A stretch of DNA of 64,000 nucleotides from assembly GCA_022450045.1 (NCBI GenBank), contig JAKURD010000005.1, forward strand, positions 1-64,000. Reading direction: 5' to 3'. The notes under the pieces are model-generated. The model searched no databases and was not told where the DNA came from. It saw nothing but the letters and a program-made list of their open reading frames with translations. The DNA is from Gracilimonas sp. GTDB taxonomy: Bacteria > Bacteroidota > Rhodothermia > Balneolales > Balneolaceae. The stretch's first letter is position 1. Each line of letters starts with the position of its first letter. Below are positions 8,584 through 17,306 of the stretch, in pieces. The translations under genes were made by a program, and so were the position numbers.

Positions 8584-10107
8584 ATGAAGAATCTGGCTAA
8601 TAACAATTTCATGAAAAAGAACATACTATTCCTTATTCTCATTTTTGGGGTTTCAGCAACAACAGCATTGGCACAATCACGTCATTTCAGTGCACAATCT
8701 CTTGGAATGGGAGGTGGAGGAACCGCATATATGGACGGATACCATGCCAACTTTATTAACCCGGCCAACCTGATGCTGGATATTCACCGACCCAAAACGA
8801 CCATTGGTTTTGCCCATGTAGGAGCAAGAGCAGGAGGTAGTTTGGCAAATATTGCGGTTTATAATAAATACCTGACTACCGGTCAGCTGATAGCCGGCGA
8901 TACCAGAACCAACATGCTTAATGATTGGTTTGGTGAAAGTTCATTTAACAGGCGCCAAATGGCGGCGACGGTTAGTGTAGCTCCTTTGGGAATCTCTCAC
9001 AGACGTTCAAAACAGGCATTCAGTTTAGCCTCCAGAGTAAGGGTTACCGAAGATTTCTCCATTAATAAAGGAATGGCTGAATTATTGACCTATGGATTAG
9101 ATGCTGATAAATTTTCCGATCCGACGCCCATCAACTTCAGCTCAAATACCGTAGCGTTTGCTGAGATTTCCGTTGGGTATGCACGTCATATAATGAACCT
9201 TCCAAATCTTTTGTTTGCCAAAGATATTAAACTCTTTGCCGGAATTGCCCCGAAGTATTTATACGGTATTTATACCGCTGACATGGATTTCAATTCTACT
9301 CTACAAATGACGAGGGGCAATCAGTCTTCCCCATTTACTATCAATCATCAATTCAGTTACACCCTGCAAACCATCGGTGAGCTTTCTCAGCAGCTTCAGG
9401 CTTACGAAGTAGCTTATAATGACGATCCGGATGCTGCATTTAAAGATTATGTGGATTATGAAGGTGAGGATGTTGGTGAAGCTCAAGCCACCGGTTTTGG
9501 CGTGGATATGGGAGCTACACTCGAAATGGATGTTTCTTCATTACCTGTACCTTTATTTATGAATGCGAATAAGACCCTTCGACTATCTATGTCGATCACA
9601 GATCTTGGATCTCTCAGTTATGACCAGTCTGCATCAAATAGTTATGCGGATGGAGAATTCACCTATGAGGGAGCTCAAAATGAAGATTCATTTGGTGATT
9701 TCTTTGATAATCTTTCTGACAGTCTGCAAAATGATGTGTACGGTAATTTTGATAGCGAAGAGATAGATGCCGTTAAATATAATTTACCATCAATGTATAA
9801 TTTTGGAGCTTCCCTTGAGATGAATAAGCTCTTGGTTGCACTTGATTATGGCGTTGGATTCAATAACAACGGGATCAACTCAAAGCGCAGCGTTCTTACC
9901 TTGGGCGCTCAATACAGGTTTTTTGGCTTTATTCCTTTAAGAGTGGGAACAAAGGTCGGGGGATATGCTTCAGCAGCGTATTCAGCGGGAATTGGGCTTG
10001 ATTTCAACTTCCTGGAGTTTACCGTAGGTGCTTCAACTGTTGCCAATTCAGCGGACAATGGCTCATCAGCCGGTGTAGCCTGGAGTGGACTCGTACTTCG
10101 TTTCTGA
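8584..10107 (+). CDS. DUF5723-like outer-membrane beta-barrel protein
   Basis: A 507-residue protein with a signal peptide ending ATTALAQS. The mature N terminus HFSAQSLGMGGGGTAYMDG and the following FINPANLML are typical of Bacteroidota outer-membrane barrel families that start with a glycine-rich plug-like segment (DUF5723, PorV/FadL-like). The rest shows alternating amphipathic strands and ends in aromatic Phe (WSGLVLRF), as outer-membrane barrels do. Translation may begin at 8584 or at the second Met (8611, MKKNILFLI), which gives a more standard signal. It is coupled to the upstream lipoprotein gene. The DUF assignment is by eye; the barrel location is likely. Confidence 0.75.
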   Translation: MKNLANNNFMKKNILFLILIFGVSATTALAQSRHFSAQSLGMGGGGTAYMDGYHANFINPANLMLDIHRPKTTIGFAHVGARAGGSLANIAVYNKYLTTGQLIAGDTRTNMLNDWFGESSFNRRQMAATVSVAPLGISHRRSKQAFSLASRVRVTEDFSINKGMAELLTYGLDADKFSDPTPINFSSNTVAFAEISVGYARHIMNLPNLLFAKDIKLFAGIAPKYLYGIYTADMDFNSTLQMTRGNQSSPFTINHQFSYTLQTIGELSQQLQAYEVAYNDDPDAAFKDYVDYEGEDVGEAQATGFGVDMGATLEMDVSSLPVPLFMNANKTLRLSMSITDLGSLSYDQSASNSYADGEFTYEGAQNEDSFGDFFDNLSDSLQNDVYGNFDSEEIDAVKYNLPSMYNFGASLEMNKLLVALDYGVGFNNNGINSKRSVLTLGAQYRFFGFIPLRVGTKVGGYASAAYSAGIGLDFNFLEFTVGASTVANSADNGSSAGVAWSGLVLRF

Positions 10108-10164
10108 TCCCGTTTATCTATACTGAATTTTTCATAAGCAGAGCTTGTTGCTCGGGAAATATAA

Positions 10165-10506
10165 AAACACCCGGACAATGAGCTTTGCTATTTACGAGAT
10201 CTTTGGATTGATCATTTCTTTGCCATTAAGCTACGCTATGGCCCGAATAGCCAAAAATATTCATCTGATACATACAAAGATGAAGTTGACAGACTTTTTG
10301 CAGCTACCTGGAACGGTGATAATGAGGATGAGTTGAATGCCTGGCTAAAAGTAAAGCGAATATATGAATCCAAGAAAGCTCCAAAGAAAAAGAAATATAT
10401 CTTGAAAAGAATTTATGAGCTGGATAAGTACCAACTTTTGAGCAGGACATACATAAATGAGAAAGGATATGTTAAGAAAGCAGAGGAATTAAAAACGGGC
10501 AATTGA
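10165..10506 (+). pseudogene. Frameshifted hypothetical ORF without a start codon
   Basis: The frame from 10165 to the stop at 10504-10506 reads like a real protein: KLRYGPNSQKYSSDTY, FAATWNGDNEDELNAW, YILKRIYELDKYQLLSRTY, with a lysine-rich C terminus. It has no ATG, GTG or usable TTG near its beginning. An ATG at 10178 in a neighbouring frame (MSFAIYEIFG) would join it after a one-base shift near 10200. The 3' end overlaps the convergent oxidoreductase gene by 18 bp. I see a small intracellular protein broken by a frameshift or a sequencing indel. The family is unknown. Confidence 0.5.
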
Positions 10507-11577
10507 AACTTCATCAGGCAATGAAGTACCATTAAGAATATAATTGGAGAGCAGGGAGCTCAAATAATTTCCATAGATTAAGCCTTTAGAGCCTAATCCG
10601 GTAAATACATGAATCTGTTTTAATTTGGGGTGGGAACCTATAATGGGTTTTCGGTTTGGTGTTGAGGCTCTTACTCCAGCCCACTGAGCAATAAGTACCG
10701 CATCTTTGAATAGAGGTGGATATACCTTGCCTAATCGTTGTGTTAGATATTCAAAGCCCTCTTTGTCAGGTTCGGTATAATCAAAATTATGCTCATAGGT
10801 ACTGCCCGCAATAAATTCAGTTTTTGAAATGGAAGCAATGTACCCAAGGGCTGAAATGGAGTAATCAAAATCCCCGGCTTTGGTAGATTCAAAAACCGCA
10901 AGCTGCCCTTTGATTTGATGAAGAGGTAAATAATTCCAGGGTTCCAAAGCTTTGGTTTCAGATCCAGTAGCATAGATCAGATGTTCGGCATACAGTTCTT
11001 TATTCATTAATGATACGTTGAAAGGAGCTTCATCATAATTCACGGAATAATCCGCATTGGTAAATAACTTCAGCCCTTTTTGTTTAAGATGGTTCGCCTT
11101 ACTTCGCAGATATAATTCTACATTTACGGTGAGCCCTTTGGGGAGCCACATACCGCCACCCACACAATTCAGATCAGGATTTATAGAATAAATTTCATCT
11201 TTCTCCAGCCATTTACACCAGCCTTCAGGCCAGTTGTTTGGGTGAGCATTTTCCTTCATCCGGGAAGCCATCTTTTTATCCTGGGCCGGACGTAAGATCC
11301 CGGTTTTCCTGTAAAATTGAACCGGTGTTTGTTCTTGAATATGTTCAAGATCAGCCGTAATGGAAGTCAAGCAGGAGTCAGCATTCCAGACCGGAGTTCC
11401 AAACCGTCCCGTTGCAGGATTAACCATTCCAAGGGGTGTTCCCGATGCGCCTGATGCAATATCTCCGGTATCGAGCAAACAGACGGTTACTCCCCGGCTA
11501 AGTAGCTCTCCCGCAATAGAAAGTCCGGCTATTCCGGCACCTAAAACACAAAAATCAAAATGAGAAGAGGAGGGCAC
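10489..11577 (-). CDS. FAD-dependent oxidoreductase, DAO/MnmC C-domain-like
   Basis: A 362-residue flavoprotein with a GTG start 2 nt after pncA. The Rossmann FAD motif is VLGAGIAGLSIAGEL near residue 10. HQIKGQLAVF, FIAGSTYEHNF, NRKPIIGSHP and FTGLGSKGL match the layout of the oxidase half of MnmC, which removes the carboxymethyl group from cmnm5U34 in tRNA, better than glycine oxidase or DadA. The methyltransferase half is absent, so it would be a stand-alone MnmC(o)-like enzyme. A generic D-amino-acid or sarcosine-type oxidase remains possible. It is last in a likely operon with pncB and pncA. Confidence 0.75.
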   Translation of the reverse strand: MPSSSHFDFCVLGAGIAGLSIAGELLSRGVTVCLLDTGDIASGASGTPLGMVNPATGRFGTPVWNADSCLTSITADLEHIQEQTPVQFYRKTGILRPAQDKKMASRMKENAHPNNWPEGWCKWLEKDEIYSINPDLNCVGGGMWLPKGLTVNVELYLRSKANHLKQKGLKLFTNADYSVNYDEAPFNVSLMNKELYAEHLIYATGSETKALEPWNYLPLHQIKGQLAVFESTKAGDFDYSISALGYIASISKTEFIAGSTYEHNFDYTEPDKEGFEYLTQRLGKVYPPLFKDAVLIAQWAGVRASTPNRKPIIGSHPKLKQIHVFTGLGSKGLIYGNYLSSLLSNYILNGTSLPDEVSIARF

Positions 11578-11579
11578 TA

Positions 11580-12194
11580 TTATCCTGAGATTTGATTGGC
11601 ATTCTTCAGAGTTACGCCGGCGTCTTTCATCTCCTTTAAAGCGGATTTAACGGAGCCATCCATGTTAATGCCACGCACGGCATCTTCCACTAAAGTAACC
11701 TTATACCCAAGATTGAGGGCATCAAGCACGGTCCATTTCACGCAGAAGTCGGTAGCCAAACCCGTAACAAAAAGTTCGATCACACCCCGTGCCTGAAAAT
11801 ATCCGTGCAATCCGGTTACGGTATGGTGGTCGTTCTCAAAAAAGGCAGAATAAGAATCAATCCCTTTTCTGAACCCTTTCCGTAGGACCAGTTGTGAGGG
11901 CTTGGTTCTTAGGTCGGGATGAAATTCAGCCCCCCGCGTGCCCTGTACACAGTGATCGGGCCAGAGGACTTGTTCCCCATATTCCATCTCAATGGTTCCG
12001 AATGGTTCTTTATTGGAGTGATTAGAAGCAAAAGAGCGATGGTCCTCAGGATGCCAATCCTGGGCCTGCACAACGCAATCAAAATCATCCATAAGGTTAT
12101 TAATTGGCTCGATTACTTCATCACCGCCCGGTACAGCTAAGGCACCGCCCGGACAGAAATCATTTTGAACGTCAACAATAAGTAAAGCTTTCAT
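11580..12194 (-). CDS. pncA: Nicotinamidase
   Basis: Hydrolyses nicotinamide to nicotinate for NAD salvage. The 204-residue isochorismatase-fold protein has the catalytic triad Asp8 (IVDVQNDF), Lys106 (LRKGFRKG) and Cys151 (ATDFCVKW), plus a metal site in DWHPEDH (Asp46, His48, His52). It lies 4 nt downstream of the nicotinate phosphoribosyltransferase gene, which uses its product, so the two form a functional operon. It is distinct from other isochorismatases because of the WPDHCVQGT motif typical of nicotinamidases. Confidence 0.95.
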   Translation of the reverse strand: MKALLIVDVQNDFCPGGALAVPGGDEVIEPINNLMDDFDCVVQAQDWHPEDHRSFASNHSNKEPFGTIEMEYGEQVLWPDHCVQGTRGAEFHPDLRTKPSQLVLRKGFRKGIDSYSAFFENDHHTVTGLHGYFQARGVIELFVTGLATDFCVKWTVLDALNLGYKVTLVEDAVRGINMDGSVKSALKEMKDAGVTLKNANQISG

Positions 12195-12198
12195 TGAA

Positions 12199-13596
12199 TT
12201 ATGCTTTTTGAATAAGTTCGATTTTTAATTCTCTAAGCCTCTTGCTTAAGCCCACTTTATAAACATGGGGATTATCAAAGCGTTTATGCTCGTCAATTAG
12301 TTTCGAGAGTCTCACCCGGGCATATTCTGCACTTTCCTGAACAGATGGGATGTCGATTGTTATCTTACCTTTATTCACCACATTATGCAATAGTTCTTCA
12401 CTTTTCAGTTGTGATACTATTGTAGAGCGATGTGCTATATATGGATGATAGATGACGGCAGGATTTTCTTCATCATCCAATGCAATACCGTCACTGTAAA
12501 AAGAGTCATCTTTATTAAAATACCGAATAATCTTTTTTGAATCCGGCAGGGTTACTTTCTCTTCATTTTCTGAGATCTTAATCGTTGGTTTCCCGTTAAT
12601 GGAACTGAGCTTATACACACCGTCCAGCGCCGGATCATCGTAAGCGGTAACTAACTTTGTACCCACACCGAAAAGGTCGATCGGGGCCCCCTGATCAAGT
12701 AAGCTTTTGATTAAATGTTCATCTAATTGGTTAGAAACGGCTATTTTTACATAATCTAACCCGGCATCATTCAGCATTTTCCGGCTATTTCGAGCAAAAT
12801 AGGACAGGTCACCACTGTCTAAGCGGATTCCAACGAGTTTATGGCCTTTCTCCTCCAGTTCTTTTGCCACTTTGATTGCATTTGGAACTCCTTTTTTCAG
12901 AGTGCTGTACGTATCAACAAGCAGGATGGAGGAATCGGGATAATGTTCGGCATAGGTTCGGAAAGCGGTCAGCTCATCTTCAAAAGATTGTATCCAGGAG
13001 TGAGCCATAGTCCCATTTATGGGGATGTCATCCATTTTGCCCGCCAGCACATTGGAAGTCCCCTGAAACCCGCCGATGAATGAAGCCTTAGAAGCTTGAA
13101 GTCCGCCAAGCCCCTGAGCTCTTCGAAGTCCGAAGTCCACGACGGCATGGTCTCCTGCCGCTTGTTTTATGCGGGAGGCTTTGGTGGCGATCAGAGAAGC
13201 AAAGTTCAAGGTGTTAAGCAGTACCGTTTCGAGGATCTGCGCTTCAACAATGGTTCCTTCAACCCGTAAAATTGGTTCATTGGGAAATACGATCTCACCT
13301 TCTCTTACAGAATAGATGGACCCCCTAAATTCAAAATCCTCCAGGAAACTGAGAAACTTTTTTTTGAAACCCTTGGAACGTAAATATTTCAGTTCTTCGG
13401 GATGAAAGCGAAAGTTCCGGATGATCTCAAGTAAGTCTCCCAGTCCTGCAAATACTACATAACCGCCATCGAAGGGGAGGCTGCGAAAGAAATAATCAAA
13501 ATTTGCTGTTTGTTGGTAGCGTCCGGAAAGGAAATATCCTTGCGCCATCGTCAATTCGTAAAGGTCGGTGTACAGTGCGGGGTTTTTTAAAATCAT
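12199..13596 (-). CDS. pncB: Nicotinate phosphoribosyltransferase
   Basis: Converts nicotinate and PRPP to nicotinate mononucleotide, the next step after nicotinamidase in NAD salvage (Preiss-Handler route). The 465-residue protein has family motifs LYELTMAQGYF at the N terminus, FGLRRAQG, MAHSWIQSF, VGIRLDSGD and FGVGTKLVTA, the last two forming the phosphate/PRPP-binding barrel ends. Length is normal for the bacterial type. It is probably first in the pncB-pncA-oxidase operon; the promoter is likely in the 55 nt downstream of the lpoB-like gene's stop. Confidence 0.95.
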   Translation of the reverse strand: MILKNPALYTDLYELTMAQGYFLSGRYQQTANFDYFFRSLPFDGGYVVFAGLGDLLEIIRNFRFHPEELKYLRSKGFKKKFLSFLEDFEFRGSIYSVREGEIVFPNEPILRVEGTIVEAQILETVLLNTLNFASLIATKASRIKQAAGDHAVVDFGLRRAQGLGGLQASKASFIGGFQGTSNVLAGKMDDIPINGTMAHSWIQSFEDELTAFRTYAEHYPDSSILLVDTYSTLKKGVPNAIKVAKELEEKGHKLVGIRLDSGDLSYFARNSRKMLNDAGLDYVKIAVSNQLDEHLIKSLLDQGAPIDLFGVGTKLVTAYDDPALDGVYKLSSINGKPTIKISENEEKVTLPDSKKIIRYFNKDDSFYSDGIALDDEENPAVIYHPYIAHRSTIVSQLKSEELLHNVVNKGKITIDIPSVQESAEYARVRLSKLIDEHKRFDNPHVYKVGLSKRLRELKIELIQKA

Positions 13597-13611
13597 GGAT
13601 ATAAAATAAAA

Positions 13612-13636
13612 AGGCTTTCTGAGAATCAGAAAGCCT
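13612..13636 (-). terminator. Rho-independent terminator after the lpoB-like gene
   Basis: Stem AGGCTTTCTGA (13612-13622) and its complement (13626-13636) with a 3-nt loop. Read on the minus strand it is followed by a T-rich tract, the complement of TAAAATAAAAA. It separates the LpoB/COG3014 pair from the pncB operon. Confidence 0.85.
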
Positions 13637-13651
13637 AAAGAAAAAAAAGAT

Positions 13652-14257
13652 TTAACCTCTGTAATTTCTTCTTTCGATCAGTTTTTTGATCTTTTTATTT
13701 CCGATCCAGACCTTTTGATTGGTCTCAACATTAACCAGTTCCAGATTAACGGTATAAAAAACAGCTAAGGTACGCCGATCAGGGGTCTCATCAACAACAG
13801 AGCTTATATTACCAATGAGCATAAAATCGGCACCCAATTCCTGGGCCATTTCTTTCATCGTTTCCAGAGAGGCGAATTCTTGTTGTTCAAGTCTTTCCTG
13901 ACGGATGTCTTGTCTTTCATCACTACTGGCCACCACATTTACAGAGCCGGAATTAACGAAGGCACGCTCCATTTCTTTTGTAATGACTTCAGTATCAATG
14001 TGTTCCATGCTTTCATTTCGGACATTACCTACGATCACGACCGGAGATTGCTGATGTTGGCGGTTATGCTGGTTGAGCCACGGTTTGGTAAGTGCATCAG
14101 AGATCATTTCCTCTGATACCATCCGAGCGTCAGTATCATTCCACCTGCCTGAAAGGTCGGTAGTTTCAGAAGGATTGATTCGGTTTACTTTGTTTGTAGG
14201 CCGGCATCCTGATATCAGAAGTCCGAATAGGAGAGTAGATAGGATTGCGTATTTCAT
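13652..14257 (-). CDS. LpoB-like penicillin-binding protein activator lipoprotein
   Basis: A 201-residue lipoprotein (LLISGC, Cys18). The segment SGRWNDTDARMVSEEMISDAL followed by VVIVGNVRNESMEHIDT, FVNSGSVNVV and LGADFMLIGNISS is the standard LpoB-family pattern. In enterobacteria LpoB reaches from the outer membrane to activate PBP1b. Here the family is often paired with a COG3014 lipoprotein, which is indeed the upstream neighbour (26 nt gap). The role as an activator of a class A PBP is inferred from the family; the partner synthase is not in the window. Confidence 0.85.
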   Translation of the reverse strand: MKYAILSTLLFGLLISGCRPTNKVNRINPSETTDLSGRWNDTDARMVSEEMISDALTKPWLNQHNRQHQQSPVVIVGNVRNESMEHIDTEVITKEMERAFVNSGSVNVVASSDERQDIRQERLEQQEFASLETMKEMAQELGADFMLIGNISSVVDETPDRRTLAVFYTVNLELVNVETNQKVWIGNKKIKKLIERRNYRG

Positions 14258-14283
14258 AGTGGTGGTGTTTAAGTTTTATGATT

Positions 14284-15621
14284 TTAATAAGAATAAATTG
14301 ATTCAATGAGCCCCAATTTGGTTTGTTCTGTAATTTCAATGGTTCTCTTTTCTGAGTAAAGTATGGAGCCTGAAGCTGATAGATACTGGATCTCTATCTC
14401 ATTGATGCCGGTTGGTAAATTGATCACATTCATCCAGGCTTTACCGGGCATGGTTTGCCAGCCTCTGAGATCCGCTTTCTCCGAACTTTCCTGCCCTAAA
14501 ATTCCTAAAACATCAACCAGTAACCCTATTCCCTTATTTTTATCACGCACTGAGGAAGCTAAGTAGGATGATCCTGTTGCTTTAATTGTGGCTCTGAGTA
14601 ATGAACGGGTATATATGATCGGAATTTTTGCCTTATAAACTTCCGCAGATACAACATCCATTTCTTCTATAAGCTCCAAATCGGATTTTTGCAATGAATC
14701 AGTTACAATACGAATATTTTGAACCCGGGATTTATATAGGTCTATTTTAGGGAGCGAAAATTTTACATAGAAGCTATTATCATTCTCTCCGTTTAGCCAG
14801 AGCCTGAAATCTTCCTGTTTTTTAATTGGAGCCTGTCCTGAAAAGGCTGTAATTAGCACATTATAAGAATGGGGATTTCTTATTTTTTCAAGATCAGTAA
14901 TTTTTGCAGGGCTTCTTTTATTAATTTTTTCTTGCTCACGGAGAGCTATGGCAAGTTTCTCAAATTCAATACGGGAATCATCAGGTTTACCTGTCTTTGC
15001 ATATAGTATGGCCGCCAAGTAATGACTGAATGCACTGTTTTGAATATTCGTTTTACCTGAATGCCAGTCTACCTTTCCTGTAGTGTCTTCTCTGGCAAAT
15101 GCTTCAGCCAAACCTTTCAATCTGATGTCGAGTTGTTCCATCTTAAAAGCCATTCTGCGGGTTTCAACCAGCGCACCTTCCCAATTATTTTGATGGACGT
15201 AATTCAAACTTTTAAATGCATTCAGGTATATATCCTCATAAGGTTCACCATCATAAACCAGGGTATTGTCATTCACTAACATGGCTTTAAAGCCCCTGCT
15301 TATGCTTTTTGTGTAAGCATCATCAATCAATGTTTCTGCATTGTCAAAGAAAACACTGCTGCTGTCAAAATTTCCGGCAAAGTGATGGATCAATCCGGCT
15401 TCGAGATTTTTTAATACAGCGTCTTTGGATTTATAAATTTCTTTGTGCTCAAACTCTTGCAATAATTTTGAAGATTCTTGGTAATTTCCGGAGATAAAGG
15501 AAGATCGCAAATCATGCTGGGCGTCATCAAGCATATAAGCATGGCAACCGGAAAGGAAAATGACAGCAGCAAGGTAAAAGAGATGAAATCCGGCTTTATT
15601 TATGATTATCTTGGCACCCAT
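14284..15621 (-). CDS. COG3014-like lipoprotein, partner of the LpoB-like protein
   Basis: A 445-residue lipoprotein (IFLSGC, Cys26). The N-terminal half is helical and TPR-like (SGNYQESSKLLQEFEHKEIY, NLEAGLIHHFAGNFDSSSVFFDNAE), with the family-like YEDIYLNAFKSLNYV and ALVETRRMAFKMEQLD. The C-terminal half looks beta-rich (PGKAWMNVINLPTGINEIE). Proteins of this COG3014 type usually lie beside an LpoB-like gene and are thought to act at the cell envelope. No enzymatic motif is visible. Function beyond the pairing is unknown. Confidence 0.75.
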   Translation of the reverse strand: MGAKIIINKAGFHLFYLAAVIFLSGCHAYMLDDAQHDLRSSFISGNYQESSKLLQEFEHKEIYKSKDAVLKNLEAGLIHHFAGNFDSSSVFFDNAETLIDDAYTKSISRGFKAMLVNDNTLVYDGEPYEDIYLNAFKSLNYVHQNNWEGALVETRRMAFKMEQLDIRLKGLAEAFAREDTTGKVDWHSGKTNIQNSAFSHYLAAILYAKTGKPDDSRIEFEKLAIALREQEKINKRSPAKITDLEKIRNPHSYNVLITAFSGQAPIKKQEDFRLWLNGENDNSFYVKFSLPKIDLYKSRVQNIRIVTDSLQKSDLELIEEMDVVSAEVYKAKIPIIYTRSLLRATIKATGSSYLASSVRDKNKGIGLLVDVLGILGQESSEKADLRGWQTMPGKAWMNVINLPTGINEIEIQYLSASGSILYSEKRTIEITEQTKLGLIESIYSY

Positions 15622-15681
15622 TAAGAAATTTGATTCCTTATTATTTAAGGTTTTGTGAATTATGAATTATAACTAATTTAC

Positions 15682-17304
15682 GTGGAAAATAGACCTTTGT
15701 TATATCGCATTTTAGTGTTAGCTATTTTCGGATTTATGGTTTCTTGTGCCACTCCCATTGCACCCACTGGCGGGCCTTCAGATAATAAAGGACCTGTATT
15801 GGAATTCACAGATCCCGAAACCGGTACAACGAATTTTGAAGGAAGGATATTTGAGTTTCAGTTTGATGAGTATATAAATCGATCAACAGTGAGAGGCGCA
15901 ATCACAGTTGAGCCTGACCTTGGTATTGAATATGACCTTTCCTGGAAAAGGAAGAAGATGTTCATCGAGTTCGCAGAATCTTTTCCGGATTCAACTACTA
16001 TTATTATTAAGCTGGGGACCGAGATCACAGATACGCGAAGCAACAAGATCCCGAGCCCGATCACGTTAGCCATCTCCACGGGTGATGAGATCGACAGCGG
16101 TGAGATATCAGGTAAGGTACTCCTTGCTGAAAACGGGCGAGCTGCGGATGAACAAAGAATTCTCCTGTATCGTCAACCTGTTGATCTTACTAAAAGAGCG
16201 AACTACCAGGCACAAACGGATACTTCCGGCAGTTTTAATTTTTCATACTTAGCAGAAGGGAGATATAAGGCTCTGCTGGTGGATGACAGAAACCGGAATA
16301 AGATCTGGGATCAGGAAATAGAGACGGCTTATCCCTTTTATGAGGAATTTATCAATTTAGAGAAAGAGGGGAGTGATACCCTGGATGTGATCTATACCGT
16401 TCGCGAAGATACCACGAAACCCGTTTTGCAAGGAGTGGGATTATTTTCACAAAATAGAATGAGGTTCAGATTCAGCGAATCCATCCAATTAACCGACAGT
16501 ACTTCCATTCAGGTTTTTGACTCTTTAGGAAATACTTATTCCTCAGCCTTTCCACTTTATGTTTCTCCCAGGGAACAATTTGTTCTGTTTGCCCAAAATA
16601 GCGAACCGTTACTGGAGGAAGTGGCTTACAGCACAAAAGTAAAAGATATTACCGATCTGGGAGGTAGTGAACCCGACTCTGCTATGTTTAGTTTTACCGG
16701 AACATCACAGGAAGATACCACCTTGCAGCGTATCATTTCAGCAAATGGCCAAAACGGACTTTCACAAACCGATGAATTTGTAGTGACCTATGCGGCCCCT
16801 ATTTCAGAAAGTGAGATCATGGATTCTGTTATTGTAATCGAAGGAGATGTGGACTTTGATGACTGGCCTGAGATCTCAATCGTACAAAATAAACTTAAGA
16901 TAAGCCCACAGCAGGAATGGATTGAAGGTGTTAATTATCAGTTTTTGGTTTGGAATCCGGTTACCCAAAGAAGGAGTATGTATGAACCGGAAGTCTGGGA
17001 TTCAACGGAGTACGGCGAAATCGAGATAAACATTAAAAATGCAGATTCTTCTGACACTTATTATGCAAGGGTTATAGATCCAAATGGAAAAGAAGTCGAA
17101 TTTACCGGCTTTAGTACAGCGACAATTATACCCGAACTTCCACCTGTTTCCTATACCTTAATCTTATTCAGGGATGAAAACGATAATCAAAGATGGGATA
17201 CCGGTTCCGTTTCTCCTTACCAAAGTCCCGAAAAATATTATGTACAAAGAAATATCAATGTTCAGGAAGGATTTATTTCTGAGGTAAATGTTACATTTGA
17301 ATAA
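15682..17304 (+). CDS. Ig-like (Big_5) domain lipoprotein
   Basis: A 540-residue lipoprotein that starts at GTG (15682); an in-frame stop lies just upstream and no ATG precedes the signal, so the GTG is well supported. The signal ends GFMVSC (Cys22), followed by PIAPTGGPSDNKGP. Residues about 40-135 form a Big_5 Ig-like domain (FEFQFDEYINRSTVRGAI). A prealbumin-like/SpaA-like domain follows at about 145-215 (GEISGKVLLAENGR, YKALLVDDRNRNKIWD), and more Ig-like strands come after. It is widespread in Bacteroidota, likely at the outer membrane; the function is unknown. The mechanosensitive channel gene follows after 2 nt. Confidence 0.8.
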   Translation: MENRPLLYRILVLAIFGFMVSCATPIAPTGGPSDNKGPVLEFTDPETGTTNFEGRIFEFQFDEYINRSTVRGAITVEPDLGIEYDLSWKRKKMFIEFAESFPDSTTIIIKLGTEITDTRSNKIPSPITLAISTGDEIDSGEISGKVLLAENGRAADEQRILLYRQPVDLTKRANYQAQTDTSGSFNFSYLAEGRYKALLVDDRNRNKIWDQEIETAYPFYEEFINLEKEGSDTLDVIYTVREDTTKPVLQGVGLFSQNRMRFRFSESIQLTDSTSIQVFDSLGNTYSSAFPLYVSPREQFVLFAQNSEPLLEEVAYSTKVKDITDLGGSEPDSAMFSFTGTSQEDTTLQRIISANGQNGLSQTDEFVVTYAAPISESEIMDSVIVIEGDVDFDDWPEISIVQNKLKISPQQEWIEGVNYQFLVWNPVTQRRSMYEPEVWDSTEYGEIEINIKNADSSDTYYARVIDPNGKEVEFTGFSTATIIPELPPVSYTLILFRDENDNQRWDTGSVSPYQSPEKYYVQRNINVQEGFISEVNVTFE

Positions 17305-17306
17305 CT

